From NCBI GenBank assembly GCA_004380135.1, contig QXCR01000275.1, positions 1-25,465 of the forward strand: a stretch of DNA of 25,465 nt. The letters run 5' to 3'. Source of the stretch: Stemphylium vesicarium (taxonomy: Eukaryota > Ascomycota > Dothideomycetes > Pleosporales > Pleosporaceae). A model generated the notes under the pieces. It had not been told where the DNA came from. It saw only the letters and a program-made list of their open reading frames with translations, and did not search any database. Position numbers and translations under genes: made by a program. How positions within the stretch are numbered: position 1 is the first letter of the stretch; each line of letters opens with the position of its first letter. Below, piece after piece: positions 20,481 through 25,465 of the stretch.

Positions 20481-20889
20481 TAATCTAATATAGAGGTACT
20501 AGGTATTATACTATTTTTAAAAAGACGTACTTTCTAGTTAATATTATTTACTATCTCTAGCGCCTTAATCTCTTCTACGAATTTATCTAACTTATCTACT
20601 TACTACTATTTATAACGCTTTAGCACTTTCCTTTATTTATAAAGATAATTCTTCTTCGCACGTGCTACTAATAGAGTATCTAACGCTACTATCTCTACTA
20701 TATTAGCCTTAGACTCTTATTATTCTAAGTAAGCTAGCTCCTAGTCTAACTAAGAAAAGTCTAGTAAGGGAACCTCTACTAGCACGCACGACTTCACACT
20801 ATTGCGATAATAATTCCTACACTTCTTCTTTAACGATGATATGTAATACTCTAGATTCTTTTTTACATAATATTAATAAGCGACTATAG
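20450..20889 (-). pseudogene. Antisense ORF in 3' region of chromovirus D, coiled-coil-like
   Basis: Minus-strand frame with only TAA/TAG stops. Readable parts in order: SLKKKCRNYYRNSVKSC (about 20830-20780, Cys-rich once Tyr from Cys is allowed for), LVEVPLLDFS, then a Leu/Lys/Glu-rich stretch including VARAKKNYLYK*RKVLKRYK and VDKLDKFVEEIKALEI (about 20660-20550) that looks like a coiled coil, then a Ser/Thr-rich tail. The frame stays open through the solo LTR junction (counting one copy of CTATC) into 21108-21200, so the original start lay there or beyond. I recall similar Cys-knuckle plus coiled-coil hypothetical proteins antisense to Gypsy elements in ascomycetes, but I cannot check this here. 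Confidence 0.5.
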
Positions 20890-20894
20890 CTATC

Positions 20895-21102
20895 TGTCAC
20901 GGCGCTGGCCCAAATAGCCAACGAGAGCGCGCCAAGCTGCTAAGCGAGCAGCTGCGCGATCACTGAAATTCCGCGCGAACGCGCCCCGTCGTACGCTCCT
21001 TGAGCTACGTCCTTGTCTTAACCTGACCCCGCCCTGTCAGCGCTACGTAGTGAATATACCGATCACGTGCACCTATCTTCCCTGCCTGCCTATCCCGTGA
21101 CA
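20895..21102. repeat. Solo LTR, 208 bp, family related to A
   Basis: Starts TGTCACGG and ends CCGTGACA, an 8-bp perfect inverted terminus, and is flanked by perfect 5-bp duplications CTATC (20890-20894 and 21103-21107). The ends resemble those of the A LTR but the interior differs, so it is a separate family. It is GC-rich and unmutated inside heavily mutated DNA. Solo LTRs arise by recombination between the two LTRs of a full element. Confidence 0.92.
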
Positions 21103-21107
21103 CTATC

Positions 21108-21429
21108 TAACTAATACTATTTATATAATCGCCTAGAGTATAATAATAAGTAGTACTATAGGAAATTATAAGATTAGTTTATAAGAATATAAAATAGAGA
21201 AGAGAGAGGTAATATTATAAATCTAAGAAGATAGGGCATAGTAACTTATATATAAAAATAATAAAGGAGTTACTTTATATAGGTTAAGTAGATAGCTAAT
21301 CTTTAAGAATTAATAAGTAGTGTTACCCTATAGCTTACGTAATTTTTAAACTTTTAAGTTATTTATTAATCTTTATATCGTGCTTAACTTATCTTATCTA
21401 TTACGCGCCTAGCTTATTCCCGAGAACCA
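21108..21429. other. RIP-mutated spacer between D remnant and Copia element E
   Basis: AT-rich, almost free of CpA/TpG. The minus-strand frame of the D antisense ORF can be followed to about 21200. No clear 5' LTR of element E is recognisable; it may lie here in a mutated form. Confidence 0.4.
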
Positions 21430-22423
21430 ACCCTAGGACCCTCTAAGGACGGACCTTCACAACTACATAGACTAGCCTATAGCAGACGCAGAGCTCTTTA
21501 GTAAGTTCTATTAGGACTTTAAAGGCTAGACTTAAGCTATATTTAAGCGTGCATATACGACGTATACTAAGGAACTAAAGCGGATCCTCTAGTTTAAAGG
21601 CGTATATACTAGCTATATTAATATACTACTAAGTAAAGCCGTAGCTAAATTACTGCGTAAGGAGGAGTGTCTAAAGTAGCTAGATAAGTAATTCTAATCT
21701 ACTGCCTTTAATAAGCGGTTAGCGGCGCATATGCTACAAGAGCGGATGCTACTAGGACAACACACTGCGGGATCCGTACGACTAACGAGAGTAAGGGCGG
21801 CAACTTAAGCCTAGAATCACACCTCTGTAAGAGTAAGAGAATAAGATAGAAAGAATTAAGAGTAAGAATAATAAATAGTAGAGCTACTTATAGAGATAAT
21901 TAAATAAATACTATAGGTAGACTATTAATACTAGTTAGATTAACGTTCCTAAAGTTATTAACCTCCCTTAATATATAATAACTTTAAGAGATTCTATAAA
22001 TATACGCTAGTATACCTATAATATCTAAAGGGACTAAGCGTCCCTCTAATTATACTCTTAGGTAATATAGACCTATATAAGATAGTTTTACTAATTAAGT
22101 TTAGTAACGCGAAATTAGATCTTAAGATAATTAATATCTTTATAAAGATATAGGACTATAAGAAGAAATATATAAGGAAGCTATATAACCTCCTAAATAA
22201 TAAGCTAAAGATCTTTTATAGTATCTACTACTACGTAGATATCTAGCTAGGTTAATTCTATATAGTCTTCCTACGGATTCTAGAAGATTATATATAGAAG
22301 TACTATCTCTACTTTATTAACTAGTAGATAGATATATTCCTAACTATATATATAAAGCTTAAGAACTACTTTAATATAGACATTAACTATAGCTACTACT
22401 ACATAGACTAGATAATAATATCC
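21430..22423 (+). pseudogene. Copia E gag, N-terminal part
   Basis: Frame 2, readable from about 21430 (ENQP*DPLRTDLHNYID), through ELFSKFY*DFKG and KRAYTTYTKELKRIL*FKGV, a better-preserved patch (NKRLAAHMLQERMLLGQ, 21710-21760), to the solo LTR at 22424. After subtraction of the 257-bp LTR and one 5-bp duplication the frame continues without shift into 22681. No start codon can be fixed. Gag proteins of fungal Copia elements form the particle; this copy has many TAA/TAG codons. Confidence 0.7.
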
Positions 22424-22680
22424 TGTCACGGTAACCACCGTGGTTCCCTTAACACCTGAACGCTCTACAACGCCGGGTGCTCCGTAAGCACCTGGATTCT
22501 GCTAATTGGCTAGCCAAGCCCAAGCGCCATACGCACGGGCCTTACACATATTTCCTCACCGCCTCTGCATTCTGCTTCTGTTTCTTTACGCAACGTCTTG
22601 TATTACACCAGATATCGTACGTAGCTACAATTAACGCTTCTAGTAAGCTCTTAAACACGTGCTCGTAACATCTCGTGGCA
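22424..22680. repeat. Solo LTR of the A family in Copia gag
   Basis: 257 bp, same length and over 90 percent identical by eye to 4972-5228, starting TGTCACGG and ending CGTGGCA. Flanked by perfect TATCC duplications (22419-22423 and 22681-22685). Contains the acgcaacgt segment used for self-priming. Nearly free of RIP while both sides are saturated. A 63-codon open frame over it is not a gene. Confidence 0.95.
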
Positions 22681-23870
22681 TATCCTTTATTAAAGTCTAT
22701 AGGGAGAACCCTAATAAGACACTACATAAGGTCCTTAATATCATGCTAGACAAGCTTTAGCTATATTAGAGGGCTCTTAGCTAGTAGTATATAGGGTAAT
22801 ACGCGCTCCGTACTACTATAATTATGGCATACCGAGGCGTTAAAGAGTTTATAATAGCGCTCTATAGGCTATCTCTAGAGTGCGAGATCCTATTTAGAGA
22901 TCTACGATCTTTAATTAAAATCTTACTCGCTATAACTACCTCTATTAATCTTACTAAGGTAGACTAAGATAACTAATACTACGTAGACTACTAGTATAGT
23001 AGTAATAGAAGAATCTAAGGTAGATCCTAAGGTAGAGGTGGAAGTAGAGGCGCAATTTAGAAAGGCGATTAATACTTAAATAAGAGCTATAGATTTAAGC
23101 TACGCTAGAAGAAGAAGTGCTTTGTATGCTAGAAGGAAGGCTGCTAGTCTACCAACCACACAGACGATAAGCGCAAAGCTGCACGCACGCAGTTTCTCTC
23201 TGCATGTCACTTTATAGGAGGACAGCCGCCTGTTAACTTTTCTGTACACCTCGCAGAATACGAAGGTAGTGAGCACACCAGCTAGTACAATCAGACAGGC
23301 TAGAGAGAAAAGGAAGATTGCGAGGATAGCGACAATAACGGCGCTAATAATTAGTAATACTATAAATACTAGTTCTTTAAGGAGTAATGCCTTATAGACT
23401 AGATATTCTTACATTAAATCTCTAGCGATAATATATATAGCCGAGGCGCGCCGTTAGCACTAGCGTCGCAGTTTCTACTCGAGGACCGCTATACGCGATC
23501 TATGTACCAAGGCATCCTACTAGACATAGGCGCGGCAAACGTATCTACTATTAGTAAGGAGCAGTATCTCGCACTTATATAAGAAGATCTAATAGTCTTA
23601 TTAGATATATTTATAGTAAGAAAGGTATCTATTAAGTTTAGTAAAAGTAAGGCTATAGCGTCTATTAGTACTATATAGGTTTTTATAGAGATTAGAAAGA
23701 TTAACTTTAAAATACTTAAGGCGCTTATAATATTCTTACTATATCTTATAGATATAAATAAGCTAAATATATACTTTAATAATACTATAAATAAGCTTAT
23801 CTAAGATAAGATACGCATCCCTATTCTCTATAAATAGGGACATCCGTGGTTCTATCTAAACAAGAGAGAG
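22681..23870 (+). pseudogene. Copia E gag C-terminal part and protease
   Basis: Frame 0. Gag continues with SFIKVYRENPNKTLHKVLN, then LECEILFRDLRSLIK near 22880, a Gly/Arg-rich stretch, and the knuckle CFVCRKEGC*STNHTDD (23118-23165, mostly unmutated). The protease active site is LLDIGAANVST (23517-23550), where DTG has become DIG through ACA to ATA. Fused gag-protease in one frame is normal for Copia. GHPWFYLNKRE (about 23838) starts the pre-integrase part. The frame is lost at a (GA)n tract at 23862-23873. Confidence 0.8.
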
Positions 23871-25190
23871 AGCAATAGTGTTCTTAACAGAGACAGAGTT
23901 AAGACGACTCTATCGCTAGTTTAGTTACCTAGCTATTATGCGACTAGTTAAGCTCTTAAAGGATACTAGCTATAATAACTTTAAAGAGAAAACCCTAGAG
24001 GAAGTTACTAAGTTCTACTACTATTACTAGCTCTATAGCTTAGCGCCACGCTAATTTAAATTTACTCTTAAGGATGATTACTACTTTAACTACAAGATAC
24101 TTATAGACGTAATATATATTAGTAGTAAGCCTATACTATATATAGTTAATTCTTTAACTATATTTTAAGGCGCGAAGTTCCTTAGCGCTATCTTGGCTAA
24201 GGAGACATAGTAAGTACTGCGGATGCTATGGATTGATACGTATTAAGGGCCTCTAGATGTTATTACGCACGACGCAGGCACCAATTTCGCGAGCGAAGAA
24301 TTCCGGGCAGAAGCAAAGATTATAGGAGTCACATGCAAGTAAGTACCTATAGAGGCGCACTGGTCTATAGGTAAGATTGAGAGGTATTATGCACCTCTAT
24401 ACCGCGTATAGGATATACTCCACGTAGAGCTTAATAATAGTACGTCTAATAAGGCAATTCTTTAGATAGCTATAAAGGCTATTAATAATATAGCTAGCTC
24501 TAATAGGCTAGTCCTAACCCTACTAGTTTTTAGAGTATACCCATAAATAACTATAGAGTTACTACTATTCTTCTTAATAGTTAAGCGTAGTAAGGCTATT
24601 TAAAAAGTAATAAAGGCCTTACGTAAGCTTACTATAGAGCGATAAGTTATAGACGCCTTAAACACCTAAAATAGACTAGACACCGTAGACATGCTCGCGC
24701 TCCCACTCTAGAGCGAAGTCTTAGTATGGAGAGAGAGTGATGGCTAGAATGGCCCGTACAAGATCGCTAGTATAGACGGCCACAACGTCGCTATAGAAAT
24801 AGTTAATAGTCCAACGACATTTAGATTAACTATTATTAAGCTATACTATAGACTAGACTACCTTTAGAGCGACCCTAATGCGCTATACGCACTAGATAAG
24901 CCGCATAAGCTAGTAGCAGTACCTCTAGTAGCGCAACTACGCAGGAGAGGCTAACCTCTAGGATTAAAGAATAAGCGTAAGGCGCACGCGTATATTACTA
25001 AGAAAGAGTAGAATAATCTTAAGCTAGCTATTAAGCTATATAATAATAGAGTAATTATAATCTTAGGTATACTCTTTAAAGCGTCTAATAACTAAGAGAT
25101 TAGTAATCTTATAGATTATAGAGTCTTTAAATTTAAGTAATATAATAAGAGGCTATATAGTAAAATCTGTAGGATGGGTATAGAGGAGGA
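23871..25190 (+). pseudogene. Copia E integrase region, RT and RNase H missing
   Basis: Frame 1, starting with VFLTETELRRLYR (about 23878) after the frameshift. The pre-integrase zinc region is near 23930-24060 with Cys and His mostly replaced. The integrase core includes IDTY*GPLDVITHDAGTNF (24231-24288), AEAKIIGVTCK and VPIEAHWSIGKIERYYAPLY (24340-24400), partly unmutated. The C-terminal part reads GPYKIASIDGHNVAIEIV (about 24757-24810). The last recognisable Copia sequence is near 25160 (FKFK*YNKRLYSKI), where a full element would enter the reverse transcriptase. No RT or RNase H motif follows, so this is a deletion derivative that could not move on its own even before RIP. Confidence 0.8.
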
Positions 25191-25266
25191 TTACTAATAC
25201 TATTAGTAATAGTATTATTAATAGCGGAAGATAGGAACTAGAGTTAAAAGTATATCTATTAGATAT

Positions 25267-25465
25267 AAAGGGGGGAGTTAGACACCGAGGTATTGTCGCT
25301 GTCTACTCGTTATTATATACAAATGCTAGGTTATCTAGAATATTCTATCTTACTAATAGATAACCTAGGTGTACGTAATCTATACGTCATAGATTACGTG
25401 TACAAGAACACAATAGTTATAGTGATGCCATTCTAGTTAAAAGAGTACTAGTGCTTACTTAAGCT
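25267..25465 (+). repeat. Polypurine tract and partial 3' LTR of Copia E
   Basis: aaaggggggag is followed by sequence with little RIP (ttagacaccgagg onward) that I take for the 3' LTR. The exact start is uncertain, since no TG end is evident. The window ends inside it. It contains two perfect 11-bp inverted repeats: 25326-25336 with 25358-25368, and 25373-25383 with 25389-25399. Confidence 0.5.

Larger units (their letters stand above)
19860..20894 (+). mobile_element. Chromovirus D (Ty3/Gypsy), 3' fragment
   Basis: Starts directly at the end of the C LTR inside an integrase C-terminal domain and runs through a chromodomain into a 3' region with an antisense frame. It is not the missing part of B: it lies on the opposite strand and carries its own chromodomain. 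The solo LTR at 20895-21102 interrupts it, and RIP-mutated sequence continues to about 21400. No D LTR could be recognised. Confidence 0.75.
21430..25465 (+). mobile_element. Ty1/Copia element E, RT-deleted, with nested solo LTR
   Basis: Plus-strand Copia element recognised by its gag knuckle (CFVCRKEGC), aspartic protease, pre-integrase region and integrase core, in Copia order. The reverse transcriptase and RNase H are missing: integrase sequence runs to about 25165 and a polypurine-like tract (aaaggggggag, about 25267-25277) follows within about 100 bp, then LTR-like sequence to the window end. A 257-bp solo LTR of the A family interrupts gag. The 5' LTR was not found. Confidence 0.8.

Noticed and set aside
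22477..22668. 63-codon plus-strand open frame
   Set aside because: Entirely inside a solo LTR; the same stretch exists in the A LTRs without coding role.
1..25465. Host genes, tRNA, rRNA, CRISPR or a defence system
   Set aside because: Everything readable belongs to transposable elements; no cloverleaf, rRNA or regularly spaced repeat array was seen.

Overview
The window looks like a heterochromatic transposon graveyard from a filamentous ascomycete (Pezizomycotina). I see no host gene, tRNA, rRNA or CRISPR array. Two things point to this host type. First, the element set is typical: a pogo/Fot1 DNA transposon, several Ty3/Gypsy chromoviruses and a Ty1/Copia element. Second, the mutation pattern is that of repeat-induced point mutation (RIP): CpA and TpG are almost gone, TpA is in excess and CpG is kept. 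Coding frames are broken almost only by TAA/TAG codons that replace CAA, CAG or TGG, while the reading frame itself survives. The species cannot be named from this sequence.

Layout. 1-551: lightly mutated flank, possibly a Copia LTR remnant. 552-2400: complete pogo/Fot1 element with 41-bp perfect terminal inverted repeats (TIRs), a TA target duplication and a minus-strand transposase relic. 2403-4971 and 10488-13269: two halves of one minus-strand chromovirus, called B here. 4972-10487: a complete plus-strand chromovirus, A, inserted into the integrase zinc finger of B, with 257-bp LTRs and the target duplication GACGA. 13270-19859: a plus-strand chromovirus, C, with 232-bp LTRs and no matching target duplication. 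19860-20894 and 21108 to about 21400: the 3' end of another plus-strand chromovirus, D, split by a 208-bp solo LTR (20895-21102, duplication CTATC). About 21430-25465: a plus-strand Copia element, E, that lacks its reverse transcriptase region. E is interrupted by a 257-bp solo LTR of the A family (22424-22680, duplication TATCC) and ends in a partial LTR.

History. B was inserted first and A landed inside it. C sits at a junction where B sequence on the left meets D sequence on the right, which suggests recombination between two C copies. The solo LTRs are less mutated than their surroundings, being shorter than the length RIP usually needs.

The most interesting signals are these. (1) B, C and D each carry antisense coding potential between the chromodomain and the 3' end; the C version has an in-frame polyasparagine tract and the D version a coiled-coil-like stretch. 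(2) A and C both have a primer site just after the 5' LTR that is complementary to a segment inside the LTR, as in Tf1-type self-priming. (3) RIP is locally saturated: about 1.2 kb without a single CpA or TpG.
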